Positions 16,475 through 25,290 of a stretch of DNA of 36,835 nucleotides are shown piece after piece. Source of the stretch: Pseudomonas sp. NBRC 111124. GTDB lineage: Bacteria > Pseudomonadota > Gammaproteobacteria > Pseudomonadales > Pseudomonadaceae. Under the pieces are notes generated by a model. That model searched no databases. It had not been told where the DNA came from and saw only the letters and a list, made by a program, of their open reading frames with translations. The stretch is taken from the NCBI RefSeq assembly GCF_001320245.1, contig NZ_BCBA01000010.1, positions 1-36,835 on the forward strand, read 5' to 3'. Position 1 is the first letter of the stretch. Each line of letters starts with the position of its first letter. The translations under genes were made by a program, and so were the position numbers.

Positions 16475-18981
16475 TGAAGCACATGCCGCTGTCCCGCCTG
16501 TGGGGCCTGGCCTTGCGTCAGCTGCTGCGCGACCTGCGTGCCAGCGAAGTGCGCGTGCTGTTCTTTGCCCTGCTGGTGGCGGTCGCCGCCAGTACTGCGA
16601 TCGGTTATTTCGGCGCTCGCCTGAATGGGGCGATGCAGCTGCGTGCCAGTGAATTCCTCGGCGCCGACCTGGTGTTGCAAGGCAGCGCACCGGCCCGCGA
16701 CGAGCAGCTCAGCGCCGGTCAGGCCCTGGGGCTGCGGCATGCCAAGGCCGTGGAATTCACCAGCGTGGTGGGCGGCGATGCCGGCATCCAGCTGTCGAGC
16801 ATCAAGGCGGTCGATGCTGCCTACCCGTTGCGCGGCCAAGTGCGCAGTGCCGCCGCGCCTTATGCCAAAGAAGCCCCTGGAGGCGGCCCGGCGCCCGGGG
16901 AAGCCTGGGTCGAGCCACGCTTGCTTGCAGCCCTGGGCCTGAAAGTCGGCGACAGCATCGACGTCGGCATGAAAACCCTGCGCATGAGCCGTGTGCTGAC
17001 CTACGAGCCGGACCGTGCCAACAACTTCTACAGCCTGACGCCCCGGGTGATGATGAACCTGGCTGACCTACAGGCTACCGGCGTCATCCAGCCTGGCAGC
17101 CGGGTTTCCTACCGCGACCTGTGGCGCGGCGATGCCGAGGCCCTCGTGCAGTATCGCCAAGCCGTGGAAAACAACCTTGCCGCCAGCCAGCGCCTGCTCG
17201 ACACCCGCGATGGCAACCGGCAGATCGGCGGCGCCCTGGGCAAGGCCGAGCGCTACCTGAACATGGCCAGCCTGGTCGCAGTGCTGCTGGCCGGCGTGGC
17301 CGTGGCCCTGTCGGCCAGCCGCTACGCTGCACGCCGGCTGGATGCCAGCGCCTTGCTGCGCTGCCTGGGGCTGTCGCGACACCAGGCACTGGGCCTTTAT
17401 TGCCTGCAACTGGCAATGCTTGGCCTGGTGGCTGCGCTGGCCGGCGCCCTGCTTGGCTGGCTGGCGCAACTTGGCCTGTTCAACCTGCTGCACGGTTTAC
17501 TGCCAAGCGAAGTACCGCCGGGCGGCGTCACGCCGGCGCTGGCCGGCATCGCCACTGGCTTGGTGGCCCTGGCCGGTTTCGCCCTGCCACCGCTTGCCGC
17601 ACTGGGCCAGGTGCCACCGCTGCGGGTGCTGCGCCGCGACTTGATGCCAGTACCGCCGAGCAGTTGGCTGGTATACGGCGCTGCCCTGCTCGCCCTGGGC
17701 CTGATCATGTGGCGCCTGAGCCTTGACCTGCTGCTGACCTTCGCCCTACTGGGCGGCGGCTTGATCGCCGCGCTGTTGCTGGGCGGGCTACTGTTGCTCG
17801 GCCTGCAAAGCCTGCGCAAGGCGCTCGCCGGTGCGCCGCTGACCTGGCGCCTGGGGCTTGGCCAGTTGCTGCGCCACCCCATGGCAGCTGCCGGGCAAGC
17901 CTTGGCCTTTGGCCTGATCTTGCTGGCCATGGCCCTGGTCGCGCTGCTGCGGGCAGAGTTGCTCGACACCTGGCAGGCACAACTGCCCAAGGATGCACCC
18001 AACCACTTTGCCCTGAATATCCTGCCCACTGAGCGCGAACCGTTCGCCCAGCGCCTGCACGAGGTGAATGCCAGCTCGGCACCGCTGTACCCGGTGACGC
18101 CCGGCCGGCTGACCCAGATCAACGATCAACCGGTGCAGCAGATCGTCAGCAAGGACTCCGCTGGCGAGCGAGCGGTACAACGCGACCTCAGCCTGACCTG
18201 GGCTGCCGACTTGCCTGAGGGCAATACGCTGAGTGCGGGCAACTGGTGGCAGGCGCTGCCGGCTGGCGACGAAATCCCCGGTGTGTCTGTCGAAGCGGAG
18301 CTGGCTGCCAGCCTCAAGTTGCAGTTGGGTGACCTGCTGACCTTCGACATCGGCGGCGAGCAACGCCAGGCGCGCGTCAGCAGCCTGCGCAGCGTGCATT
18401 GGGACAGCTTCCAGCCGAACTTCTACATGATCTTCCAGCCGGGCACCCTGCAGGGTTTGCCCACCACCTACCTGACCAGCTTCTACTTGGCGCCAGGCCA
18501 TGACCTGGACGTGGTTGCACTGTCGCGGGCGTTCCCGGCGGTCACCATCCTGCAGGTCGACGCCTTGCTCGGCCAGCTGCGTAGCATCCTCGCCCAGGTT
18601 ACGCTGGCGGTCGAGTATGTGTTGCTGTTCGTGCTGGCGGCGGGGCTTGCCGTGTTGTTCGCCGGGTTGCAGGCGACGCTGGACGAGCGGATTCGCCAAG
18701 GCGCCTTGCTACGCGCGCTGGGGGCAGCGCGGCCATTGCTGGTCAAGGCCCGGCGCATCGAGTTCGGCTTACTGGGGGCTGCCAGCGGGGCCTTGGCGGC
18801 GCTGGGGTGCGAGCTGATTACCTGGGTGCTGTATCGCTATGCGTTTGCCTTGCAGTGGAGCCCGCATCCGTGGTTGCTGGTGTTGCCAGTGGTCGGGGCG
18901 CTACTGGTGGGCGGGGCAGGTGTAGTGGGAACGCGGCGAGCGTTGAATGCCAGCCCGCTAGCGGTTCTACGGGAAAGCTGA
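16474..18981 (+). CDS. ybbP: ABC transporter permease YbbP (FtsX-like, two-module)
   Basis: The 835-residue membrane protein has an N-terminal segment (about 24-45), a periplasmic domain, a group of helices around 260-490 including the FtsX-type LSASRYAARRLDASALLRCLGLSR motif at about 280-305, a second periplasmic part, and a C-terminal FtsX module (about 715-830) with LDERIRQGALLRALGAARPLL. The duplicated arrangement is that of YbbP. Substrate and job are not firmly known; lipid or envelope functions together with the divergent TesA are plausible. Translation is coupled to ybbA. Confidence 0.9.
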   Translation: MKHMPLSRLWGLALRQLLRDLRASEVRVLFFALLVAVAASTAIGYFGARLNGAMQLRASEFLGADLVLQGSAPARDEQLSAGQALGLRHAKAVEFTSVVGGDAGIQLSSIKAVDAAYPLRGQVRSAAAPYAKEAPGGGPAPGEAWVEPRLLAALGLKVGDSIDVGMKTLRMSRVLTYEPDRANNFYSLTPRVMMNLADLQATGVIQPGSRVSYRDLWRGDAEALVQYRQAVENNLAASQRLLDTRDGNRQIGGALGKAERYLNMASLVAVLLAGVAVALSASRYAARRLDASALLRCLGLSRHQALGLYCLQLAMLGLVAALAGALLGWLAQLGLFNLLHGLLPSEVPPGGVTPALAGIATGLVALAGFALPPLAALGQVPPLRVLRRDLMPVPPSSWLVYGAALLALGLIMWRLSLDLLLTFALLGGGLIAALLLGGLLLLGLQSLRKALAGAPLTWRLGLGQLLRHPMAAAGQALAFGLILLAMALVALLRAELLDTWQAQLPKDAPNHFALNILPTEREPFAQRLHEVNASSAPLYPVTPGRLTQINDQPVQQIVSKDSAGERAVQRDLSLTWAADLPEGNTLSAGNWWQALPAGDEIPGVSVEAELAASLKLQLGDLLTFDIGGEQRQARVSSLRSVHWDSFQPNFYMIFQPGTLQGLPTTYLTSFYLAPGHDLDVVALSRAFPAVTILQVDALLGQLRSILAQVTLAVEYVLLFVLAAGLAVLFAGLQATLDERIRQGALLRALGAARPLLVKARRIEFGLLGAASGALAALGCELITWVLYRYAFALQWSPHPWLLVLPVVGALLVGGAGVVGTRRALNASPLAVLRES

Positions 18982-18984
18982 TAG

Positions 18985-19021
18985 CGCCTGTACCGGCCTT
19001 TTCGCGGGGCCGGTACGGGCG
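18985..19021. repeat. REP-type palindrome after ybbP
   Basis: A 14-base stem (one G-T wobble) encloses a nine-base loop, CGCCTGTACCGGCC against GGCCGGTACGGGCG. The core (CCGGCC, TTCGCGGGG) resembles the P. putida REP consensus and the copy at 27575-27604. It lies between convergent ybbP and greB and may also serve as their terminator. Confidence 0.75.
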
Positions 19022-19029
19022 ATTAAAAT

Positions 19030-19503
19030 TCATTGCCCGTAGTGGATGCTTTTCACATACCAGGTCGCTTGACCGGTCGGCGTATTCACCACCACTTCAT
19101 CGCCCTCTTCTTTCTTGAGCAGGGCCCGGGCCATCGGTGAGTCGATCGAGATATAGTCGTTGCGGCCATAGATCTCGTCATACCCGACAATGCGAAACTT
19201 CAGGGTCTCACCGTCGTCGTTCTCGATCTCGACCCAGGCGCCGAAGAACACCTTGCCTTCCTGCTGCGGCGAATAGGCGACCACCTTTACGTCTTCGAGG
19301 CGCTTGCGCAGATAGCGCACCCGGCGGTCGATCTCGCGCAGCAGCTTCTTGTTGTACTGGTAGTCGGCATTCTCACTGCGATCGCCCAGCGAAGCCGCCC
19401 AGGTCACTTTCTGGGTAATTTCCGGGCGATACACCCGCCACAGATGATCCAGTTCCTTTTTAAGGGCCTCGTGACCTTCCGTGGTGATGATGTTGGTGCT
19501 CAA
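19030..19503 (-). CDS. greB: Transcript cleavage factor GreB
   Basis: GreB rescues backtracked RNA polymerase by stimulating cleavage of the transcript 3' end through the secondary channel. The 157-residue protein has an N-terminal coiled coil (about 8-75) with the acidic tip LGDRSENADY, where Asp41 and Glu44 hold the catalytic Mg, and a C-terminal FKBP-like domain (80-157). GreB is preferred over GreA because of basic residues along the coil (RRVRYLRKRLEDVKVV) and the C-terminal sequence. It is preceded by a small gene, 11 bp away, likely in one transcript. Confidence 0.93.
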   Translation of the reverse strand: MSTNIITTEGHEALKKELDHLWRVYRPEITQKVTWAASLGDRSENADYQYNKKLLREIDRRVRYLRKRLEDVKVVAYSPQQEGKVFFGAWVEIENDDGETLKFRIVGYDEIYGRNDYISIDSPMARALLKKEEGDEVVVNTPTGQATWYVKSIHYGQ

Positions 19504-19514
19504 CGGCGCGCTCC

Positions 19515-19823
19515 TCAGCGTCGGGTAATCAGGCCCTGACGCGCGATGCGGGTAAGCTGGCCGATGACTTCGGCTGCGTCTTCACGGGCTGGCGCCTGAA
19601 TCACCGCCAGGTCGAAGCGGTCGTTGCCGAACTGATCCAGGCGGCAGGCATCGTCGGCGAACTGGATGAGAAAGGCTCGAGCCTGGCCTTTGCGGCGCGA
19701 CAAACCTTCAAGATGACGCAGGAGCGTGGGCTGATGCTGGCCACCGAGCAGGATGCGCGGTGTGCGAGAAGCCTGGCTGACAGGCAATGGGCTCAAACAG
19801 ACACTGGTACGTGGACAACTCAT
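19515..19823 (-). CDS. Small hypothetical protein upstream of greB
   Basis: The 102-residue product is not recognised as a named domain. It contains RTPRILLGGQHQPTLLRHLEGLSRR and DRFDLAVIQAPAREDAAEVIGQLTRIARQGLITRR, which reads like a small alpha/beta fold with a late helix. There is no signal peptide. The ATG at 19823 has GGAGAG seven bases upstream, and the stop is 11 bp before greB, so it looks like a real first gene of a two-gene unit. FDLAVIQAP recalls the end of a nucleotide- or SAM-binding beta-alpha unit, but the protein is too short for a full domain; a truncated relative of a larger family is possible. Confidence 0.65.
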   Translation of the reverse strand: MSCPRTSVCLSPLPVSQASRTPRILLGGQHQPTLLRHLEGLSRRKGQARAFLIQFADDACRLDQFGNDRFDLAVIQAPAREDAAEVIGQLTRIARQGLITRR

Positions 19824-19978
19824 GGAGTTTCTCTCCGCCTCGCGAATCCCGCTGGGCAGCGGTGGGAGGCGTCACCGAACCAGCGCTTTAGCGGTATTTC
19901 GGATAACCCGGAGAGGGGGCCAGTCCTGCGCCCCGCAAGTAGCTGTTTAAATCGGCGCAGGCGGTATGCTAGAGCGAC

Positions 19979-20005
19979 AAGCCGCAAGCTGCAAGCCCCA
20001 AGCTG
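19979..20005. repeat. Short GCAAGC-type intergenic repeat
   Basis: Three near-direct copies (GCCGCAAGC, TGCAAGC, CCCAAGC) lie just beyond the stop of the lytic transglycosylase. Similar AGCTTGCAGCTTG strings are common between genes in fluorescent pseudomonads (from memory). It is not a perfect palindrome. Confidence 0.45.
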
Positions 20006-20028
20006 AAATGCGTTTGGCTTGTGCCTTG

Positions 20029-21435
20029 TCAGCGAGTGACCACGCGCTCCAATGCCGTGCGTTCGCGATTGAATGCCAGGAAGTACTTGTTGACGCTGTT
20101 GACGAAGTTGACCGGCGCCATGCCAACCTGCTCCATGGCGATGCGCTCGGTCTGGAAGAACCATTGGTTGCCATTGAGGCCACGCTTGCGAGCCTCGGCG
20201 CGCATGGCCTGAACCCGCTCCGGGCCAAGGTTGTAGGCCGCCAGCACGAACGCCATGCGCTCGCGCTCGTTGATTTGCGGGCTGGCGAAGAACTTGCGGC
20301 GGATCAGCGCCAGGTAGCGTGCACTGGCCTGGACATTGCCATCGACCGAACCGGTGTCGCTGACCCCCACCCGTTGCGCAGCCGACGGGGTGATCTGCAT
20401 CAGCCCGTGTGCCCCGCCGCTACCGCGCGCTGAAGGGTTGAGGGTCGATTCCTTGAAGGCCAGCGCCGCCAGGTTCAGCCAGTCGATCTGCTGCGCCTCG
20501 CCGTGCTTCTGCAACACCGGGCGCAGGGCATTCAGGCGTTGACGGTCCTTGCGCGCCAAGGGGTTGTGCACGCGGTACTGGCGCCGGTAGATGCGCTCGA
20601 AGGCGGCATCCTGGTTTTCCGGTGCATGGTACCCCTGAAGAAAGCGGTCCACCGTGGCCAGCAACATCGTCGCATCGCGCCGAACATACCAACGCATGGC
20701 CTGCGCCTGCCCCAGCTGCACCCGGGTGTCCAGGCGCAGGTTCGGCATGACCCTGGCCCAGCGTTTGGCGATCGGGCGCTCCACCATGGTCAATGGATAG
20801 ATGCCGGCCTGGACCATCTCCAGCACATCTTCCACCGCCAGGGTCGAATCAACCCATTCAATCTTGATCGGAGCCCGCTTGCGCAGCGCCAGTTGCTGGT
20901 TGATCTGCTGAATCACCGCCCCTGCCGCGCTGGCACTGGTCAATGCCACCGTGCGCCCGGACAGCTGCTCGGCGCGGGTGTAGCTGCGCTCGCCCTTGCG
21001 CCCCACCAGCAGCAGCGGCACCTGGTCAAGTACCGGTGCACTGCTGTTGACCCCGCCCGTCACCGCCGGGTCGAGCAACTCGCCCGGTGCGGCCAGGTCG
21101 CCCTCACCGCGCTGCAGGGCTCCCAGCAGTTGCTCCTTGGCCCGCGGGATGATCTTCAGGCGAATCTGCTGGCCATCGCCGGCGCGGGCATTGAGGTAAT
21201 GCTCGAGCCCGCGCAGGCGGTAGTACTCGATCCCCACCGGCTCGCCCTTGATCTCGCCAGAGCTGTTGCGGCTCTGGTTGACCAGCACTCGCAGCACCTT
21301 GCTGCTGCGGATCTGCTGCAAGTCGCGGGGCGTATTAGCCGGTACGTGCTGCTGCGGCCCCGGCAGGCGTGCGTAGGCCGGGGCAACCGTGGTCAGCCCG
21401 AACATCAGCAGCAGGGTCAGCAGGTATCGCAGCAT
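20029..21435 (-). CDS. MltF-like membrane-associated lytic transglycosylase
   Basis: The enzyme cleaves peptidoglycan with formation of 1,6-anhydro ends. The 468-residue protein has a signal peptide or anchor (1-22), a periplasmic amino-acid-binding-like domain (about 45-265, starting SSKVLRVLVNQSRNSSG), and a C-terminal SLT domain (about 312-430) with catalytic Glu329 in AFKESTLNP, followed by GAHGLMQITP and AAYNLGPERV. This two-domain layout is that of MltF. Pseudomonads have another MltF elsewhere, so this is probably a paralogue and I give no symbol. The start at 21435 gives a clean signal peptide; a longer version from 21471 adds 12 residues. Neither has a strong ribosome-binding site. 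Confidence 0.85.
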   Translation of the reverse strand: MLRYLLTLLLMFGLTTVAPAYARLPGPQQHVPANTPRDLQQIRSSKVLRVLVNQSRNSSGEIKGEPVGIEYYRLRGLEHYLNARAGDGQQIRLKIIPRAKEQLLGALQRGEGDLAAPGELLDPAVTGGVNSSAPVLDQVPLLLVGRKGERSYTRAEQLSGRTVALTSASAAGAVIQQINQQLALRKRAPIKIEWVDSTLAVEDVLEMVQAGIYPLTMVERPIAKRWARVMPNLRLDTRVQLGQAQAMRWYVRRDATMLLATVDRFLQGYHAPENQDAAFERIYRRQYRVHNPLARKDRQRLNALRPVLQKHGEAQQIDWLNLAALAFKESTLNPSARGSGGAHGLMQITPSAAQRVGVSDTGSVDGNVQASARYLALIRRKFFASPQINERERMAFVLAAYNLGPERVQAMRAEARKRGLNGNQWFFQTERIAMEQVGMAPVNFVNSVNKYFLAFNRERTALERVVTR

Positions 21436-21593
21436 GCGAAATCGGGTCCGTGGTCGGTGGGCGGCAGCCATGGTGAGACGCGCGATCTTGATAAATGACG
21501 GCAAAAGACCACGGCAAGCGCCTGAAGTTCTTGGTTTTTTCCGAATATCACGCTTTTTGCTATGCTGGCCGCCCCGCGGCACGAGGTAGCACC

Positions 21594-22391
21594 ATGCAAC
21601 TGATCGATATCGGCGTCAACCTGACCAACAGCAGTTTCCACGACCAGCAGGCCGCCATCGTCGAGCGCGCCATCGAGGCCGGCGTGCTACAGATGGTCCT
21701 GACCGGCACCAGCCTGGAGGTCAGCGAACAGGCGCTGGAGCTGTGCCAGCAGCTCGATGGCGACGGCCAGCACCTGTTCGCCACGGCCGGCGTACACCCA
21801 CACGATGCCAAGTCATGGGATGGCAGCAGCGAGCGGCAACTGCGCCAGCTGCTGGCTGAATCACGGGTGCGCGCCGTAGGGGAATGCGGGCTGGATTTCA
21901 ACCGCGACTTCTCCCCTCGCCCACTGCAGGAAAAAGCCCTGGAAGCCCAGCTGGCACTGGCGGCCGAACTGCGCTTGCCAGTATTCCTGCACGAGCGCGA
22001 TGCCAGCGAACGCCTGCTGGCCATCCTCAAGGATTACCGCGACCACCTGCCGGCCGCCGTAGTGCATTGCTTCACCGGTGAGCGCCAAGCCCTGTTCGCC
22101 TACCTGGACATGGACTTGCACATCGGCATCACCGGCTGGATCTGCGACGAGCGCCGCGGCACCCATCTGCATCCGCTGGTGGGCAACATCGCCGAAGGCC
22201 GGCTGATGCTGGAGAGCGACGCGCCGTACCTGCTGCCTCGCAGCCTGCGACCGAAGCCGAAAAACGGCCGTAACGAACCGGCATTCCTGACCGAGGTGTT
22301 GCGCGAAGTGGCACTGCATCGCAACGAGAGTATCGAGCACTGCGCCCAGCACACCTGTGCTACGGCCAAGGCCTTTTTCAAGCTTCCTTGA
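21594..22391 (+). CDS. tatD: TatD-family metal-dependent DNase
   Basis: The 265-residue protein is a TIM-barrel hydrolase. It has metal ligands in the conserved positions: an [12 protein letters not shown] start, [16 protein letters not shown] with the bridging Glu, LHERDA, and VVHCFTGE; the last acidic residue lies in [11 protein letters not shown]. TatD is a 3'-5' exonuclease with a proposed role in repair. The N-terminal GVNLT and GWICDERRG features fit TatD itself better than YcfH or YjjV. The ATG at 21594 has GAGGT seven bases upstream; the frame extends to 21495 but that part is divergent promoter DNA for the lytic transglycosylase. Confidence 0.9.
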   Translation: MQLIDIGVNLTNSSFHDQQAAIVERAIEAGVLQMVLTGTSLEVSEQALELCQQLDGDGQHLFATAGVHPHDAKSWDGSSERQLRQLLAESRVRAVGECGLDFNRDFSPRPLQEKALEAQLALAAELRLPVFLHERDASERLLAILKDYRDHLPAAVVHCFTGERQALFAYLDMDLHIGITGWICDERRGTHLHPLVGNIAEGRLMLESDAPYLLPRSLRPKPKNGRNEPAFLTEVLREVALHRNESIEHCAQHTCATAKAFFKLP

Positions 22392-22479
22392 CGCATGTCA
22401 TGAGCGTTTCTCGAGTGTGCGGGCACAATGATGGCACCTTGCCAATAATGTTTCCGCTCAACTCAGAGAAGACCTACCC

Positions 22480-23958
22480 ATGGGTGCCTGGATTAGCAAT
22501 ATTTCCCTGAAGTACAAATTCTGGGCCGTCAACGCGGTGGCCTTTGTCACGACTTTGCTGCTGGTGCTCTATGCGGTGCACCTGGAGCAACGCGCCCGCG
22601 TCGATGCCGCGCAGGCCCAGGCGCAAGCCCAGGCCGAACTGCTGGCCGCCTGGCCCGCCGGGCAGCCCCTGCCCCACCAGGCCAACCTGATCACCTGGCA
22701 GCCCGGCCAGACCCCGACCTACGCAGGTGAAAACCTCGAAGCCCTGGCCAACGGGCAAGGCTGGGTCCCCTTGTCGGCGGCCTGGATCCTCGGCGACAAC
22801 CCCTTGCGCGGTGCCCAGGTACTGCGCCATGGCGACCAGCAACTGGCCGTGCTGGCGGCAGCGCCAAGCCTGCGTCAAGTGTTCCTCGATCGCTTCAGCA
22901 ACTACGCATTCTGTGTACTGATCCTGATGCTGGCGATGCTCGGTGCCTCGCAACTGCTGATCCGCTTCCTGCTGAGCCAGCTCAATACCCTCAAGGATGT
23001 GATGCTGCACGTGGAGAAGACCGGCGACCTGTCGGCCCGCGTCCCGCTGGCCTGCGGCGACGAAGTCGGCCAGATGGCCGGTGCCTTCAACGCCATGCAG
23101 GCCACCTACCATCGGGTTGTCGGTACTGTCGCCCATACGGCAGCGCAACTGGACTCCGGTGCCGCGCGCCTGGCTGCAAGCATGAACGAGGTGCGCCATG
23201 GCATGCTCGGCCAGCAGAGCGAGACCGACCAGGCCGCCACGGCAATCAACGAGATGTCGGCCACCGTGCACCATATTGCCCAGCATGCCGGCGCTACCCG
23301 TGACTTGTCGCAAACCGCCGACACCCTCGCTGGCAGCGGCAAGGAGGTGGTCAGCCGGGTGCAGGACTCGATCTCTTCGCTGTCCAGCGGCGTACAGCAG
23401 ACCGCCGAAATGATTCGCCAGCTCGCCGACGACAGCCAGAAGATCAACAGCGTGGTCGGGGTCATTCACAGCATTGCCGAGCAGACCAACCTGCTGGCAC
23501 TCAACGCTGCCATCGAAGCCGCCCGCGCAGGTGACCTGGGCCGTGGTTTTGCCGTGGTCGCCGACGAGGTGCGCAACCTGGCCAAGCGCGTGCAGACGTC
23601 CACCGATGAAATCACGCACATGGTCGCCGACCTGCAAGCCGGCACGCGCGATGCCGTGGAGTTCATGCAGGAGAGCTCGTACAAAGCTGACGACTGTGTC
23701 CGGCAGGCTCAGGAGGCCGGCGCAGCACTGGCCGAGATTACGGGCGCGGTCGCGCAGATGCGCGAGAGCAATACGCAGATTGCCGTCGCCGCCGAGCAGC
23801 AGAGCCAGGTAGCTGAAGAAATGAACCGGGCGGTGGTGAGCATCCGCGATGTCACCGAGCAGACCGTCCAGCAGACCGTTGGCTCGGCCACCACCAGCGG
23901 CCAGCTGGCGACCCTGGCCGGCGAGCTGAGCAAGGCCATTGGCCAGCTCAAGCTATAG
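22480..23958 (+). CDS. Methyl-accepting chemotaxis protein with small periplasmic domain
   Basis: The 492-residue receptor has a first membrane segment (about 14-34), a short periplasmic region of about 105 residues (35-140), a second segment (142-162), a HAMP linker (160-212) and a cytoplasmic signalling coiled coil. The hairpin tip is [39 protein letters not shown] (around 332-366, split here for reading), where the usual GEQ or GEH is GDL. There is no C-terminal CheR-binding pentapeptide. The ligand domain is smaller than the usual four-helix bundle, so the ligand cannot be guessed. It stands alone, without che genes nearby. Confidence 0.92.
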   Translation: MGAWISNISLKYKFWAVNAVAFVTTLLLVLYAVHLEQRARVDAAQAQAQAQAELLAAWPAGQPLPHQANLITWQPGQTPTYAGENLEALANGQGWVPLSAAWILGDNPLRGAQVLRHGDQQLAVLAAAPSLRQVFLDRFSNYAFCVLILMLAMLGASQLLIRFLLSQLNTLKDVMLHVEKTGDLSARVPLACGDEVGQMAGAFNAMQATYHRVVGTVAHTAAQLDSGAARLAASMNEVRHGMLGQQSETDQAATAINEMSATVHHIAQHAGATRDLSQTADTLAGSGKEVVSRVQDSISSLSSGVQQTAEMIRQLADDSQKINSVVGVIHSIAEQTNLLALNAAIEAARAGDLGRGFAVVADEVRNLAKRVQTSTDEITHMVADLQAGTRDAVEFMQESSYKADDCVRQAQEAGAALAEITGAVAQMRESNTQIAVAAEQQSQVAEEMNRAVVSIRDVTEQTVQQTVGSATTSGQLATLAGELSKAIGQLKL

Positions 23959-23979
23959 TTGCCATAGCCAGCCTCGATT

Positions 23980-23997
23980 GGCCCCGACCTCGGGGCC
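23980..23997 (+). terminator. Hairpin after the chemoreceptor gene
   Basis: GGCCCCG and CGGGGCC form a seven-base stem around ACCT, 21 bases after the stop. The T-run is missing, so termination strength is uncertain. Confidence 0.45.
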
Positions 23998-24045
23998 GCA
24001 CTAAGCTTTGGGCATGCTTGCGACAAACAGCGCGAGGAGCCGCCC

Positions 24046-24414
24046 ATGAGCAAACGACTGCCCAACCTGCACGCCTGGCAATGGCGTGGCTACCACCACA
24101 ACCACCGGCACCCGACTAACCTGGTGCTGCACCTGATCGCCGTGCCGCTGTTCGTCCTCGGCACCCTGCTGGTGCTGTCAGGCCTGTTCGCCCTCGACCT
24201 GGCCCAGATCGCCGTCGGCGTCATCTCCCTGATCGCAGGCTTGGGCCTGCAGCGCCACGGGCATCGCCTGGAAGCCGAGCGGCCCGAACCGTTCGCCAAC
24301 CGTAAGGACGCCGTGCAGCGGCTGCTGACCGAGCAGTTCGTCACCTTCCCCCGCTTTGTGCTCAGCGGTGCCTGGTGGAAGGCCTGGCGCGAACGGCACA
24401 AGCACCGGCGCTGA
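24046..24414 (+). CDS. Mpo1-like (DUF962-type) small membrane protein
   Basis: The 122-residue protein has two hydrophobic segments (about 24-45 and 50-66) framed by histidine-rich stretches: WRGYHHNHRHPTNLVLHLIAVP before and LQRHGHRLEAERPEPFANRKDAV after. This H-x-N-x-x-x-H pattern with a later GH...P resembles the Mpo1 family, whose yeast member is an iron-dependent dioxygenase of 2-hydroxy fatty acids. Activity of the bacterial member is inference. The histidines are ideally placed for metal at the membrane face. The ribosome-binding site is GAGGAG before the ATG. It ends only three bases from the convergent thioesterase gene. Confidence 0.7.
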   Translation: MSKRLPNLHAWQWRGYHHNHRHPTNLVLHLIAVPLFVLGTLLVLSGLFALDLAQIAVGVISLIAGLGLQRHGHRLEAERPEPFANRKDAVQRLLTEQFVTFPRFVLSGAWWKAWRERHKHRR

Positions 24415-24417
24415 AGG

Positions 24418-25215
24418 TCAGGCGAACACTGTTACCGTCTGCCGGCTCAAGGCCAGCAGCTCGCCTTCAGCTGTCCACAGCGCAGCGGCTGCATGCCCGT
24501 AACCATCACGGGCATGCTCGGTCTCGACACGGTAACGGCACCAGTCCAGCGTCGACAGTTTCGCCGTCGGCTGGATGAATTCGATGGTCCAGGTCAGTGT
24601 ACTGCCCGCCGCCGGTTGCTTGAGGAACGGCAGCAGGCTCGGTGGCCAGGCATCCACCAGCGCCAGCAAGTGCGCCTCGTTGACCTGCTCTTCGGCCACA
24701 TCGCGCAAGCGCACCCACCCGCCCATATGGCGCGACGGGTTGCCGCTGAACGGCAAACCACCCACTGCCCAGCGCAGGGCGACATGGCGCATGAACTCCG
24801 GGGTGACACCTTTGATGTAAGGCAATTCCGGCGCCGATTGCTCGAGTGGCTTCATCTCGACCGCGGGTGCTGGCGCAACATCGACCACTGATGGCCGACC
24901 CGCTCCGAAATTACCCTGCACCAGCGTCACCACCTGGCCATCCTGAATGGCCCGGCCCAGCAACGTGCTGACCGCTTTGCCCTCGCGCAGCACCTCGACC
25001 TCGAAACGAATGGGTACATCGGCTGCCGCCGGGCTGACGAAGCTGATCGCCAGCGAGCGCACCGGGCGATCATCGGTGAGCTTCAGGCGCATGCTTTCAT
25101 GAACCATGGCCGCCATCAGGCCACCGAACACGGCGCGCCCCTGGGCCCAGCTGGGCGGAACGCTGACCGCGTCGGGGTTTTCCCCCACAGCATCGAGCAA
25201 TTGGTTGAAATTCAT
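24418..25215 (-). CDS. TesB-type acyl-CoA thioesterase
   Basis: The 265-residue protein is a double hotdog-fold thioesterase: the N-terminal half has WAQGRAVFGGLMAAMVHESM (a hotdog helix with G-G-L) and SFVSPAAADVPIRFEVEVLREGKAVST; the C-terminal half has RLRDVAEEQVNEAHLLALVDAWPPSLLP and WTIEFIQP. Asp in LLALVDAWPP is the likely catalytic acid. It hydrolyses acyl-CoA to free acid and CoA; the chain length is unknown. The ATG at 25215 follows GGAG; a longer frame to 25263 lacks support. It differs from TesA in fold and cell compartment. Confidence 0.85.
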   Translation of the reverse strand: MNFNQLLDAVGENPDAVSVPPSWAQGRAVFGGLMAAMVHESMRLKLTDDRPVRSLAISFVSPAAADVPIRFEVEVLREGKAVSTLLGRAIQDGQVVTLVQGNFGAGRPSVVDVAPAPAVEMKPLEQSAPELPYIKGVTPEFMRHVALRWAVGGLPFSGNPSRHMGGWVRLRDVAEEQVNEAHLLALVDAWPPSLLPFLKQPAAGSTLTWTIEFIQPTAKLSTLDWCRYRVETEHARDGYGHAAAALWTAEGELLALSRQTVTVFA

Positions 25216-25290
25216 CGGCCGGCTCCTGCCTACAGCGAAAGGTCCGCCCATACTAGCCAGCAAACCTCGACCAATCAGCCCGCATATCGG

